Positions 37,726-46,877 of a stretch of DNA of 64,000 nucleotides are shown here, one piece after another; the first letter of the stretch is position 1, and each line of letters starts with the position of its first letter. The position numbers and the translations under genes were made by a program. The stretch comes from Methylophaga sp. OBS4 (GTDB lineage Bacteria > Pseudomonadota > Gammaproteobacteria > Nitrosococcales > Methylophagaceae). The stretch spans positions 1-64,000 of the forward strand of contig NZ_JAPDMV010000015.1 in the NCBI RefSeq assembly GCF_026319305.1. Reading direction: 5' to 3'. A model generated the notes under the pieces. That model had not been told where the DNA came from. It searched no databases and worked only from the letters and a program-made list of their open reading frames with translations.

Positions 37726-38519
37726 CAGGCTGCCTGAACCGTCTGCTGGGGTTGTTCCACTTGTTCAGTCCAGTTGATGATTTCCATTGCACCATTAGGA
37801 TGTTCGACCAGCGCGGTACAACTTTCCACCCAGTCCCCGCAGTTGAAATAATCGATATCGTGATGACGGGCAATTTCGGCCCGGTGGATATGGCCGCAGA
37901 CCACTCCATCGACCCCCTGACGGGCAGCTTCATGGGCTACGGCTTCTTCAAAGTTACTGATATATTGCACGGCGTTTTTCACTTTGTGCTTGAGAAAAGC
38001 GGCCAGAGACCAGTAAGAGAAACCGAGTTTACGGCGTATATAATTGACCCAGCGATTAACCCTGAGCAAATGTTCGTAGAGGCGGCCACCGATTTTGGCC
38101 AGCAACGGCGAGCACTTCACCACGCTGTCAAATTGATCGCCATGCAGGATAAGCAACTTTTTGTTATCGGCCGTGGTATGAATGACTTCATTTTGAATTT
38201 CGACATTACCAAACACCGCGCCGTCGAAGTCGCGTAATACTTCATCATGGTTGCCGGGCACGTAGATGACTTTGGTATTATGTTTGGCTTTACCCAGAAT
38301 GGTTCGGATGACGTTATTATGGGCCTGGGGCCAAAACATGCGTTTTTTCATTTCCCAGATATCAATGATGTCGCCGACCAGATACAAATAATCACATTCG
38401 ACTTTGTGCAGGAAATCGAGCAGAAAGTCGGCACTGCAACCACGAAAGCCGAGATGAATGTCTGAAATCCAGACACTGCGAACTTTTATCTTCTCTTTGT
38501 GACTTACTTGTGTTTGCAT
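37725..38519 (-). CDS. plcP: metallophosphoesterase, PlcP-like (UDP-2,3-diacylglucosamine diphosphatase family)
   Basis: A 264-aa calcineurin-like phosphoesterase. Metal motifs: SDIHLGF, GDIIDIW, GNHDEVL, LHGDQFD, and GHIHRAE. It differs from LpxH proper and matches the broader group annotated as UDP-2,3-diacylglucosamine diphosphatase, which includes the phospholipase C PlcP that splits phospholipids to diacylglycerol in phosphate stress. The pairing with a GT4 glycosyltransferase is the PlcP-Agt arrangement. Function is inferred from context; a weak Pho-box-like sequence upstream is not convincing. Confidence 0.75.
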   Translation of the reverse strand: MQTQVSHKEKIKVRSVWISDIHLGFRGCSADFLLDFLHKVECDYLYLVGDIIDIWEMKKRMFWPQAHNNVIRTILGKAKHNTKVIYVPGNHDEVLRDFDGAVFGNVEIQNEVIHTTADNKKLLILHGDQFDSVVKCSPLLAKIGGRLYEHLLRVNRWVNYIRRKLGFSYWSLAAFLKHKVKNAVQYISNFEEAVAHEAARQGVDGVVCGHIHRAEIARHHDIDYFNCGDWVESCTALVEHPNGAMEIINWTEQVEQPQQTVQAA

Positions 38520-38521
38520 AT

Positions 38522-38582
38522 TGCGCTCTTCGCTTAGTATCTTGAGCGCACACTATCTGATTAATATTGCAGCAATATTAAT
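38522..38582. promoter_or_regulatory. two palindromes between plcP and prlC
   Basis: TGCGCTC (38522-38528) pairs with GAGCGCA (38544-38550), and 38560-38582 is a perfect 23-bp palindrome (arms ATTAATATTGC around one base). They lie directly upstream of the divergent plcP-like gene and prlC. The second looks like a dimer-type operator and is followed by a T-run that could also end transcription. Confidence 0.45.
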
Positions 38583-38661
38583 TTTTTATTGCAAAATGAT
38601 GACGATAAGTCTTTGAATACACTGTCGTATAATTAATTCAGCACGACTAACCGGGACCGAT

Positions 38662-40701
38662 ATGACTAATCCATTACTTGAAACTTATACCTTACCGCCG
38701 TTCTCCCGCATTAAACCGGAGCATGTAGAACCGGCTGTGATCCAGGCCATTAATAAAGCCCGTGAGGCCGTTGACCAACTGCTCACGCAGCTGGAGCACC
38801 CCACATGGGAAAACCTGGTCGAGCCGATGGAAGAGATTGAAGCCAGTATCGATCATGTCTGGTCACCGGTAAGTCATATGAATTCGGTGGTGAATTCGGA
38901 AGCCTTGCGGGGCGCCTACAATGCCTGCCTGCCCAAACTCAGCGAGTTCGGCACCGAGCTGGGCCAGAACGAGGCTTTATATAAAGCGTATAAAACGCTG
39001 GCTGACAGCCCGGTGTATCAGCAACTGGATACGGCGCAGAAAAAAGTCATCGATAATGCGCTCAGAGATTTCCGTTTGTCCGGTGTTGAATTGGCACAGG
39101 AGCAACGCGAGCAGTATAAAAAAATCACCCAGAAATTGACCGAACTCAGCGCCAAGTTCGAGGAAAATCTGCTCGATGCGACGCATGCCTGGAAAAAACA
39201 TATTGCCGATGAAGCGATGCTGTCCGGCCTGCCGGAGTCGACGGTTGCGATGGCGGAGCAGTTTGCCAAACGGGACGGCCTCGATGGTTGGTTGTTCACT
39301 CTGGATTTTCCATCCTATATGCCGGTGATGTCTTATGCCGACAATCGCGAACTGCGTGAGGAAATGTATACCGCATTTGCCACCAAAGCCTCTGACCAAG
39401 GGCCTAATGCCGGTAAATGGGACAACACTGAAGTGATGGCCGAAATCCTCAAATTACGTCATGAGCTGGCGCAATTACTTGGCTTTGCCAATCATGCCGA
39501 GCGTTCGCTGGCCACTAAAATGGCCAAGACACCTGAACAGGTGCTGGAATTTTTGAATGATCTGGCCGCCCGCTCCAAGCCGATTGCGGAAAAGGAATTT
39601 GCCGAACTCAAAGCCTTTGCCAAGGAAACTGCCGGCATGGAGGATCTGGAAGCCTGGGATGTGACCTATTTTGCCGAAAAACTGCGTCAGCAACGCTACG
39701 CGATTTCGCAGGAAGAATTAAAACCGTATTTCCCGGAAGACAAAGTGGTCTCCGGCCTGTTTGCGGTAGTTAACAAATTGTACGGACTTGAAATCACTGA
39801 GCGTACAGATGTCGATACCTGGCATAAAGACGTACGCTTTTTTGAAATTCGTGATGCCGAGAGCGAACTGCGCGGTCAGTTCTATTTGGATCTGTATGCA
39901 CGCCAGCACAAACGCGGCGGTGCCTGGATGGATGAATGTCTGGTGCGCCGAAAAACGGCTGATGGTATTCAGACACCGGTCGCTTTTCTGACCTGTAACT
40001 TCTCGGAACCGGTCGGCGATAAACCGGCTTTGTTTACCCATGATGAAGTCACGACTTTGTTCCACGAGTTCGGTCATGGCCTGCACCATATGCTGACCAA
40101 GATTGATTATGCCGGGGTGTCTGGCATTAACGGTGTGGCCTGGGATGCGGTCGAACTGCCCAGCCAGTTTATGGAAAACTGGTGCTGGGAACGTGAAGCG
40201 CTGGACTTGATTTCCGGTCACTATCAAACCGGTGACAAACTGCCTGACGATCTGTATCAGAAGATGATCGCGGCGCGTAACTTCCAGTCGGCGATGATGA
40301 TGTTGAGACAACTGGAGTTTTCATTGTTCGACTTCCGCTTGCACCTGGAGTTTAACCCTGACGAAGCGCACCAGGTTGACAAGATCCTGGCCGAAGTCCG
40401 CGATAAGGTTACTGTGGTGAAACCGCCTAAATTCAACCGTTTTGCCCATAGCTTTGCCCATATCTTTGCCGGTGGTTATGCAGCGGGTTACTACAGCTAT
40501 AAATGGGCGGAAGTGTTATCAGCCGATGCCTTCTCCAAGTTTGAGGAAAAAGGCATCTTCGATCGCCAGACCGGGTTGGAATTCTTGAGTTCGATCCTGG
40601 AGCAGGGTGGTTCGCGGGAACCAATGGAACTGTTTATCGAGTTCCGGGGGCGTGAACCTGAAATTGATGCCTTGCTGAGGCATTCAGGCATCGCGGCCTG
40701 A
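38662..40701 (+). CDS. prlC: oligopeptidase A (M3 family)
   Basis: Cytoplasmic zinc oligopeptidase degrading signal peptides and short peptides. 679 aa, the expected length. Thermolysin-like zinc motif HEFGHGLHH (about 468-476) with the third ligand glutamate further on (ELPSQFMENW). N-terminal PPFSRIKPEHVEPA is the family start. Ended by a strong bidirectional hairpin at 40715-40740. Confidence 0.96.
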   Translation: MTNPLLETYTLPPFSRIKPEHVEPAVIQAINKAREAVDQLLTQLEHPTWENLVEPMEEIEASIDHVWSPVSHMNSVVNSEALRGAYNACLPKLSEFGTELGQNEALYKAYKTLADSPVYQQLDTAQKKVIDNALRDFRLSGVELAQEQREQYKKITQKLTELSAKFEENLLDATHAWKKHIADEAMLSGLPESTVAMAEQFAKRDGLDGWLFTLDFPSYMPVMSYADNRELREEMYTAFATKASDQGPNAGKWDNTEVMAEILKLRHELAQLLGFANHAERSLATKMAKTPEQVLEFLNDLAARSKPIAEKEFAELKAFAKETAGMEDLEAWDVTYFAEKLRQQRYAISQEELKPYFPEDKVVSGLFAVVNKLYGLEITERTDVDTWHKDVRFFEIRDAESELRGQFYLDLYARQHKRGGAWMDECLVRRKTADGIQTPVAFLTCNFSEPVGDKPALFTHDEVTTLFHEFGHGLHHMLTKIDYAGVSGINGVAWDAVELPSQFMENWCWEREALDLISGHYQTGDKLPDDLYQKMIAARNFQSAMMMLRQLEFSLFDFRLHLEFNPDEAHQVDKILAEVRDKVTVVKPPKFNRFAHSFAHIFAGGYAAGYYSYKWAEVLSADAFSKFEEKGIFDRQTGLEFLSSILEQGGSREPMELFIEFRGREPEIDALLRHSGIAA

Positions 40702-40714
40702 TATGGTGAAAATA

Positions 40715-40740
40715 AGAAAAGGGGCAACTGCCCCTTTTCT
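40715..40740. terminator. bidirectional terminator between prlC and ybiI-like gene
   Basis: A 12-bp stem (AGAAAAGGGGCA / TGCCCCTTTTCT) with a 2-nt loop, flanked by A-rich and T-rich ends, between two convergent genes. Confidence 0.85.
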
Positions 40741-40760
40741 CGTTTTAGATAAAGCTAAAT

Positions 40761-41027
40761 TTAGCGTAACTGACTATCTTTACTGCCACGCCGGTTGAAT
40801 AGACCGGCTGCCTTGTTTTCCTTATCGATGATTTCCTGACATTTCACGCACAGACGAACGCCGGGAACGACCTCTCGTCGTCTTAGTGGGATTTCAGCGT
40901 CACACTCTTCACAATGGGTTAAGCTTTCACCTTTCGGTAAGCTATCACGAGCGTGTTTAACAGCATCTTCAACACTGGCATCAATCTGATCTTGAACGGC
41001 TCCATCACGGGACCAACCTCCAGCCAT
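40761..41027 (-). CDS. DksA/TraR-type C4 zinc finger protein (YbiI-like)
   Basis: An 88-aa small zinc finger protein, the length of E. coli YbiI. Start chosen at ATG 41027 (MAGGWSRDG) with GGAGG 6 bp upstream; the frame is open to 41039. The zinc finger is CEECDAEIP...CVKCQEI (two CxxC pairs). Short members may bind RNA polymerase in the DksA manner, but lack the coiled-coil length of DksA. Monocistronic. Confidence 0.9.
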   Translation of the reverse strand: MAGGWSRDGAVQDQIDASVEDAVKHARDSLPKGESLTHCEECDAEIPLRRREVVPGVRLCVKCQEIIDKENKAAGLFNRRGSKDSQLR

Positions 41028-41153
41028 AACAACCTCCAACTGACTGTATTTATAGTTTTATTCTCTCATAGTGAGAAGTTTGAGGGAATCCTAATAAACA
41101 CAAACTAACTGAATTAAACCTCGTTGTTTTTGTCTCAATCCAACTACGTTTTA

Positions 41154-41636
41154 TTATTGATTAATTACCCTTACCACTTTCACGATGCGCGGCTTCCAAT
41201 AAACGTTGTCTGAAGAGCTGATAATGACGCCTTTAGATTCTGATGAGTGGATGAAGCTAAGTTTATTACCTTGAACTTTGTTGATAATGCCAACGTGATA
41301 AATCTTACGGTCAGAGGTTCGGAAAAAGATTAAATCTCCTGACATGGCTTTATTTTTGGTTATCGTATTGCCTAATCTGGATTGTTGCTGCGCCGTGCGA
41401 GGCAGTGCAATTTTCACTTGCGAATACACCTCATGGACCAGACCTGAACAGTCTATTCCCGCTTTAGTTGTGCCGCCATATTGGTACGGTGTGCCTAACC
41501 ATGAATAAGCGTTATCCAATACTTGGCTGGTAACGGAATCAGTGCGTGCTGCCGTTTTTATTGGTTGTGTAGGCGTAGTGCTGCATGCCGTTAAAGCACA
41601 CAAGCAGAATAACCAAAAAAGCTTAGAACAAGACAT
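41154..41636 (-). CDS. NlpC/P60 family cell-wall hydrolase lipoprotein
   Basis: A 160-aa exported peptidoglycan endopeptidase. The lipobox LTAC follows a short signal peptide. The catalytic Cys is in GIDCSGLVHEVYS, the His in YHVGIINK, and a third polar residue near SFIHSSESKGV. The start at 41636 is a better signal-peptide start than the in-frame ATG at 41657. The gene stands alone next to a truncated regulator. Confidence 0.88.
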   Translation of the reverse strand: MSCSKLFWLFCLCALTACSTTPTQPIKTAARTDSVTSQVLDNAYSWLGTPYQYGGTTKAGIDCSGLVHEVYSQVKIALPRTAQQQSRLGNTITKNKAMSGDLIFFRTSDRKIYHVGIINKVQGNKLSFIHSSESKGVIISSSDNVYWKPRIVKVVRVINQ

Positions 41637-41722
41637 AGATGTGATGATACCTCCCAAAACTGATTTATATCCTATCGTTGACTACGTCTTGTTTGTGTGA
41701 AGTAGGTATTAGTCTTGTTGGG

Positions 41723-42022
41723 CTAAAAGGGAAGTGTTCCATTTAATCGAACCAAGCCAATCGTCTTTTTAACGATACCAATCAACTCGTGATAAATCGG
41801 GCACTGTGGATTGGCTTGATAGTGATGTTGATTTCCCACCTTTTGCAAAGTCAAAATGCCCGCTTTATGCATGCGATCCAGCTCACGTTTGATGGTACCT
41901 ACACCCATACCCGTCAAACGCAATATTTCCTTGGTATAAAAACTTTTCTGAGGTTGCCCATATAACAAGCTCAGCACCCGTTGCTGGGTTTCTGTAAAAA
42001 GGGCTGCGCTTAATTGGCTCAT
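41723..42022 (-). CDS. winged-helix regulator, probably a C-terminally truncated HTH-nucleotidyltransferase
   Basis: A 99-aa protein with a winged-helix DNA-binding domain (LSAALFTETQQRVLSLLYG, FYTKEILRLTGMGVGTIKRELDRM, AGILTLQKVGNQHHYQAN). In its usual family this N-terminal part is followed, after KKTIGL, by a nucleotidyltransferase domain of about 100 residues. Here the frame ends at RLNGTLPF shortly after that point, so the C-terminal domain is lost. It may still bind DNA. The start is uncertain (42022 or 42034). Confidence 0.7.
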   Translation of the reverse strand: MSQLSAALFTETQQRVLSLLYGQPQKSFYTKEILRLTGMGVGTIKRELDRMHKAGILTLQKVGNQHHYQANPQCPIYHELIGIVKKTIGLVRLNGTLPF

Positions 42023-42475
42023 AACAATCACCATCGTTCACTTTTTGGGAACCTTCAAGGCTTTAAATATATTTTTGTGAGGAATTTCATTGCAAGATTA
42101 GGTGCTGAAGCATTCCTGTTTCATCCAATGCGTAATTGAGGAATGCTCGTATCTAGGGTAATGAAAATGTTGGGTTTTGTGCCTCAACCCAACCCGCGCA
42201 TTATATTTTATCTGCTATTTTAGGACGAATTGTACGGATGATTTCCAGATAACCTTCTCGATCATTCTGTTCCCTGATTTAAATACGATAAAGATTGAGT
42301 AAATCATGGAACCAAGCTTGATTGGTTTCATCCTAAGGAGTCTAACTATTTCATATTTTTATATCGACTGGCAACGAGCGATCGGTTGAGCCTGATGCTT
42401 TCAGACGACTTCACTTTCTCAAACTGGCTGTGAAACTGATAAGCTACCTCCACCCAATAAGAACAAAGCAGATTA
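42023..42475. other. 450-bp gap upstream of ubiD
   Basis: Holds a stem-loop at 42169-42193 (GTTGGGTT / AACCCAAC), of a type often dispersed in bacterial genomes, and a short minus-strand open stretch ending in TAA at 42201-42203 (about 24 codons, ...GYLEIIRTIRPKIADKI) that could be a gene remnant. No convincing full gene. The promoter of ubiD must lie in the last 150 bp. Confidence 0.4.
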
Positions 42476-43942
42476 ATGAAATACACTGATTTACGTGACT
42501 TTATCGACGGACTCGAAAAACAGGGCGAATTAAAACGCATAACGACCGAAGTCGATCCGGCTCTGGAAATGACCGAAATTGCTGACCGTGTGTTACGTGC
42601 TGGTGGTCCTGCATTGTTATTTGAAAATCCGAAAGGCAGTGAAATACCGGTATTGGTGAACCTGTTCGGTACACCCAAACGGGTGGCGATGGGCATGGGC
42701 GAAGAGAGTGTTGATGCCCTGCGTGAAGTGGGTAAATTGCTGGCCTTTTTGAAAGAACCCGAACCACCCAAGGGCATGAAAGATGCCTGGGATAAGTTGC
42801 CGGTGTTCAAACAAGTTTTGAATATGGGGCCCAAGGTGGTGAAATTTGCTGCCTGCCAGCAAGAAGTGTTGGAAGGTGATGAGATTGATTTGGGCAACTA
42901 CCCGATTCAGTTATGCTGGCCGGAAGATGCGGCACCGCTGATTACCTGGGGTTTAGTGGTCACCAAAGGACCGCATAAGGAACGTCAGAATCTGGGTATT
43001 TACCGGCAGCAGGTGATTGGCAAGAACCGGGTGATTATGCGTTGGTTATCGCATCGTGGCGGGGCGCTGGATTTTAAGGAGTGGCAGCAGGAACATCCGG
43101 GCGAGCCGTTTCCGGTCAGTGTGGTGTTGGGCTGCGATCCGGCGACTATTCTGGGGGCGGTTACACCTGTGCCGGATAGCTTGTCTGAATATGCCTTTGC
43201 CGGTTTGTTGCGTGGCAGTAAGACCGAGTTGGTCAAATGTATAGGCAATGATTTGCAGGTACCGGCCAATGCCGAGATTATCTTGGAAGGTTTTATCTAT
43301 CCTGATGATATGGCACCGGAAGGGCCGTATGGCGATCACACCGGTTATTACAACGAAGTCGATAGCTTTCCGGTGTTTACCATTGAACGTATCACCCAGC
43401 GTAAAAATCCGATTTATCACAGTACTTATACCGGCCGTCCGCCTGATGAACCGGCGATTCTCGGGGTGGCGTTAAACGAAGTGTTTGTGCCGATCCTGCA
43501 AAAGCAGTTTCCGGAAATTGTCGATTTCTATCTGCCGCCGGAAGGCTGTTCCTATCGCATGGCAGTGGTGAGCATGAAGAAACAATATCCCGGTCATGCC
43601 AAACGGGTGATGATGGGAGTGTGGTCGTTTTTACGGCAGTTTATGTATACAAAATTCGTGATCGTCGTCGATGATGATGTGAACGTGCGTGATTGGCAGG
43701 ATGTGATTTGGGCTATTACGACGCGTATGGATCCCATTCGTGATACCACGCTGGTGGAAAATACGCCAATTGATTATCTGGATTTTGCCTCACCGGTGTC
43801 GGGGCTGGGTTCCAAAATGGGTATGGATGCGACTAATAAACTGCCCGGTGAAACCGATCGTGAATGGGGTCGACCGATTGAACGTGATCCGGATGTGGTA
43901 GCAAGAGTTGACACAATCTGGGAGTCGCTGGGGCTGGACTGA
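42476..43942 (+). CDS. ubiD: UbiD 3-octaprenyl-4-hydroxybenzoate decarboxylase
   Basis: Prenylated-FMN-dependent decarboxylase of ubiquinone biosynthesis. 488 aa. N-terminal [43 protein letters not shown] and the prFMN/Mn region around ENFIYP...[11 protein letters not shown] are typical, with the catalytic R-E-E triad region in the C-terminal half. The partner prenyltransferase UbiX is not in the window. Monocistronic. Confidence 0.95.
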   Translation: MKYTDLRDFIDGLEKQGELKRITTEVDPALEMTEIADRVLRAGGPALLFENPKGSEIPVLVNLFGTPKRVAMGMGEESVDALREVGKLLAFLKEPEPPKGMKDAWDKLPVFKQVLNMGPKVVKFAACQQEVLEGDEIDLGNYPIQLCWPEDAAPLITWGLVVTKGPHKERQNLGIYRQQVIGKNRVIMRWLSHRGGALDFKEWQQEHPGEPFPVSVVLGCDPATILGAVTPVPDSLSEYAFAGLLRGSKTELVKCIGNDLQVPANAEIILEGFIYPDDMAPEGPYGDHTGYYNEVDSFPVFTIERITQRKNPIYHSTYTGRPPDEPAILGVALNEVFVPILQKQFPEIVDFYLPPEGCSYRMAVVSMKKQYPGHAKRVMMGVWSFLRQFMYTKFVIVVDDDVNVRDWQDVIWAITTRMDPIRDTTLVENTPIDYLDFASPVSGLGSKMGMDATNKLPGETDREWGRPIERDPDVVARVDTIWESLGLD

Positions 43943-43998
43943 GTCAGGCTGACAAGCGCAGACTGATGTTTATGAGTCTGTGAATCAGGGAGAGCAGC

Positions 43999-44580
43999 AT
44001 GATCGAAAGCGCTCTATTGCTGTTTCTGGTTATCGATCCATTCGGTAATCTGCCTTTTGTGCTGGCGGTGATTGGCGATTCGCCGCCAGCGCGCTACCGG
44101 CGCACCATCGTGCGTGAAACGCTACTGGCATTTGTCGTGCTGACGGTATTTACGCTGGCAGGCGATCAGGTTCTGGGCTATCTGAGTATCGAACAGGCCT
44201 CCTTAATGGTCGCCGGCGGTGTTATCCTTTTTTTGATCTCCTTGAAAATGATCTTTCACTCTGCGAAGGAAATCTTCGATAGTGATTATCGGGATGATCC
44301 TTTTCTGTTTCCTATTGCTGTGCCTTCGCTGGCGGGACCGTCGGCCATTACCGCAGTGATGATCCTGCGTTCACAGCAACAAACCAGCGTTGAGCAGTTG
44401 CTGGCCGCCTTGTTTCTGGTCATTCTGGCAACGTGCATCGTTTTACTGCTGGGACGGCGGATAAGTGGCTGGCTGGGGGTACGAGGTATTCGAGCTGTGG
44501 AAAAACTGATGGGGCTGCTGCTCAATCTGGTGGCGGTCAATATGATGCTGGTGGGGGTCAAAGATTTTATGGCGTTTTGA
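43999..44580 (+). CDS. MarC family integral membrane protein
   Basis: A 193-aa inner-membrane protein with six predicted helices, the family length. N-terminal LFLVIDPFGNLPFVLAVIG and central VPSLAGPSAITAVMIL match MarC/UPF0056. The role is unknown despite early links to antibiotic resistance. GGGAGAG precedes the ATG. It is followed by an M48 peptidase gene 170 bp downstream. Confidence 0.88.
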   Translation: MIESALLLFLVIDPFGNLPFVLAVIGDSPPARYRRTIVRETLLAFVVLTVFTLAGDQVLGYLSIEQASLMVAGGVILFLISLKMIFHSAKEIFDSDYRDDPFLFPIAVPSLAGPSAITAVMILRSQQQTSVEQLLAALFLVILATCIVLLLGRRISGWLGVRGIRAVEKLMGLLLNLVAVNMMLVGVKDFMAF

Positions 44581-44750
44581 TTCGTTCACTGATGATGTCA
44601 AAAGCCAGAAATATGTCCATGAGGTGAAGGAACGAAGTAGTACAAAATATTTCAAAAATGTATGAAAGGCTGTCTGGTCTTGAGCAAAAAACAATAATGA
44701 AAACCCGGCGCAGCGGTCTATGCAGTGGCGTTGACAGAGGGTGGTCTAGC

Positions 44751-45734
44751 ATGGCGATAAAACAGAATATCGATTCAAATGTCTGGCTGCAGCATGCCTG
44801 GCGTAATCGTGTACAGTCGTTGATGTTGCTGGCGGTGATGGAAGGGTTTCTTGCCTTATTGGGCTGGCTGCTGTGGGGGCCGCCCGGCATCCTGATTCTG
44901 TTGATGGTCGGTATTATGGGCACTTTGTTCAATCAGTCCATCTCACCCTGGATGGTGATACGGATGTATGATGCCATACCAATTAGGCCGCATCAGGCAC
45001 CGATGCTCGACGAGGTGGTGTCGCAACTTGCCGAGCGTGCAGAACTGCCGCAACGGCCGGATCTTTACTATGTGCCGAGCCGCATGCTCAATGCCTTCGC
45101 TGTCGGTTCTCCCAGGGAGTCGGTGATTGCGGTCACTGACGGCCTGTTAAGACAATTGACCTTGCGAGAAGTGGCCGGTGTACTTGCACACGAACTCAGC
45201 CATATTCGGAACAACGATCTGCAGGTCATGGGGCTGGCGGATTTGTTCAGCCGGACTACCCGTTTATTGTCTCTGGTAGGGCAAGCCCTGTTGTTACTGA
45301 ATCTGCCCCTTATTGTATTTGCCGAACAAACCATAAATTGGTTTGCCATTGCATTGCTTATTTTCGCGCCGACGATTAGTGCTATGGCGCAGCTGGCTTT
45401 ATCACGCACCCGTGAATTTGATGCTGACTTGAATGCCGTTCGCCTGACAGGAGACCCCGATGGTCTGGCCTCTGCACTGGCCAAGATCGAACAAATTCAG
45501 GGCGGCTGGCTGGAACGTATTTTTATGCCGGGACGGCGCATACCCGACCCTTCACTGCTGCGTACGCATCCGGAGAACGACGAGCGCATTGCCCGCCTGA
45601 TGGCACTCAAACCGCATCTGGCGGATTTTGACCGCTCCTTGCTGGAAGAACTGCCGCTGAATACGACGCCGTTGTTTGATAAGCCGGCCGTGCGCCGCCA
45701 TCCCCGCTGGCACAGCAATGGCTCGTGGCACTAG
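44751..45734 (+). CDS. M48 family membrane metalloprotease
   Basis: A 327-aa membrane peptidase from ATG 44751 (MAIKQNIDSN); an earlier frame start at 44658 has no homologous N-terminus. Two TM helices at about 25-70 and two more near 150-195 surround the zinc motif HELSHIRNND in VAGVLAHELSHI, with the third ligand in the REFDADLNAV stretch. It resembles HtpX-type quality-control peptidases but is distinct from HtpX (longer tail with LRTHPENDERI). Monocistronic. Confidence 0.85.
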   Translation: MAIKQNIDSNVWLQHAWRNRVQSLMLLAVMEGFLALLGWLLWGPPGILILLMVGIMGTLFNQSISPWMVIRMYDAIPIRPHQAPMLDEVVSQLAERAELPQRPDLYYVPSRMLNAFAVGSPRESVIAVTDGLLRQLTLREVAGVLAHELSHIRNNDLQVMGLADLFSRTTRLLSLVGQALLLLNLPLIVFAEQTINWFAIALLIFAPTISAMAQLALSRTREFDADLNAVRLTGDPDGLASALAKIEQIQGGWLERIFMPGRRIPDPSLLRTHPENDERIARLMALKPHLADFDRSLLEELPLNTTPLFDKPAVRRHPRWHSNGSWH

Positions 45735-45760
45735 CATAACTGAACCAGCCAGGCTTTTGC

Positions 45761-46150
45761 TCAGCCGGAGAAATAGCCGATTATCAGATAGAAGATATTC
45801 AAAGCGGCCAAAGCGATGATCAGGTAAAAAGTGATTCTCATACCCAGCACGCGGCGTCTGACATTACTGTTTTTAAGTGCTGAAGCATGGAGCAGACGGC
45901 TGCTGATTAAGGTGATGCCGGCAAGATGAATCAGCCACCAGGGACCGCCGGCCCATTCCAGCAAGATCATCAGAATCAAACTGATCGGGATATATTCGGT
46001 GGCATTGCCCTGACTACGGATAGCGGCCTGTAATGCTGGCTGACCGCCATCGCCGAGCCCTACATGCAATTGTCTGCGCAGGGTAATGACATTCGAAGAC
46101 AGTTTGACGATAAGCAATGCACAGAGGCTGGTATACAAGGCAGTGATCAT
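45761..46150 (-). CDS. MAPEG family membrane protein
   Basis: A 129-aa protein with four predicted helices. The MAPEG pattern LYTSLCALLIVKLSSNVITLRRQLHVGLGDGGQPAL...RSQGNATEYIPISLILMILLE is clear: the RxxxN-E-P-like region N-A-T-E-Y-I-P fits the glutathione-linked eicosanoid family. Its start overlaps moaE's stop by 4 bp, so it is the distal gene of moaD-moaE-MAPEG. Confidence 0.88.
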   Translation of the reverse strand: MITALYTSLCALLIVKLSSNVITLRRQLHVGLGDGGQPALQAAIRSQGNATEYIPISLILMILLEWAGGPWWLIHLAGITLISSRLLHASALKNSNVRRRVLGMRITFYLIIALAALNIFYLIIGYFSG

Positions 46151-46602
46151 GATGATGTTTCTTTACTGTGCCCGTCGGTGTTTTCCTCCACCCAGCGGGC
46201 ACCATCCGGACCGAATTCCTGCTTCCAGAACGGAGCATGATATTTAAGTTCTTCTATCAGCCAGTTACAGGCATCCAGGGCGGCACGGCGGTGAGCCGAC
46301 CAGCAGCTAATAAGCACAATAGGATCGCCGGGATAAATATCACCGACCCGGTGTACGATCAGGCAATCCAGCAACGGCCATTGCGCTCTGGCCTGCTGCT
46401 CCAGCTTGTCCAGGTAACGTGCCGTCATTTGCGGATAATGCTCCAGCTTCATTTTGCTCAGATCCTGGCGGGTGCTGAAATCGCGCATGGTGCCGATAAA
46501 GCTGGCGATAGCACCAAACTGCCCCGACAGTTCGTTTGCAGACTGTTGCTGGCTAATGGTTTGCCAAGGATCAAACGGTTGCTCCGACACCCAACTGCTC
46601 AT
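46147..46602 (-). CDS. moaE: molybdopterin synthase catalytic subunit
   Basis: Catalytic subunit that inserts sulfur into cPMP to form molybdopterin. 151 aa with the MoaE signature GAIASFIGTMRDFS, MKLEHYPQMTARYLDKLEQQA, HRVGDIYPGDPIVLIS and the SAHRRAALDA lysine/arginine region, and the active-site lysine region ELKYHAPFWKQE. It forms a complex with MoaD, encoded 1 bp upstream. Confidence 0.95.
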   Translation of the reverse strand: MSSWVSEQPFDPWQTISQQQSANELSGQFGAIASFIGTMRDFSTRQDLSKMKLEHYPQMTARYLDKLEQQARAQWPLLDCLIVHRVGDIYPGDPIVLISCWSAHRRAALDACNWLIEELKYHAPFWKQEFGPDGARWVEENTDGHSKETSS

Positions 46603-46603
46603 G

Positions 46604-46831
46604 TCAACCTCCGGTTACCGGCGGGAAAAAAGCGACTTCATCACCATCATGGACCGGCGTGTCGAAATGGGCATATTCCAGATTAATGGCAACCAGCACA
46701 TTATCCGGTTTGGGTGCGTTATTGGTTGCCAGTTCCCATGCTTCGGCAGCATTGGCTGCCTGCGCCACCGCCACATGTTCCTTACCGATTTTCTCGCGCA
46801 GGCTGGCAAAAAATTTGACTTGAATACTCAT
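46604..46831 (-). CDS. moaD: molybdopterin synthase sulfur carrier subunit
   Basis: Ubiquitin-like sulfur carrier, 75 aa, ending in the functional GG of PPVTGG that is thiocarboxylated. The fold pattern SIQVKFFASLREKIG and HDGDEVAFFPPVTGG fits MoaD. It is directly upstream of moaE on the same strand and divergent from moaC. Confidence 0.95.
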   Translation of the reverse strand: MSIQVKFFASLREKIGKEHVAVAQAANAAEAWELATNNAPKPDNVLVAINLEYAHFDTPVHDGDEVAFFPPVTGG

Positions 46832-46877
46832 CTGGTTGATCGTTTTAGCAATTAAAAATTAAAGGATAACATTTACG

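Noticed and set aside
38585-38612. Pho-box-like sequence upstream of the plcP-like gene
   Set aside because: Only about half of the consensus positions agree; not reported as a site.
42346-42897. 183-codon minus-strand ORF across the ubiD start
   Set aside because: Shadow of ubiD in the opposite frame without protein-like composition.
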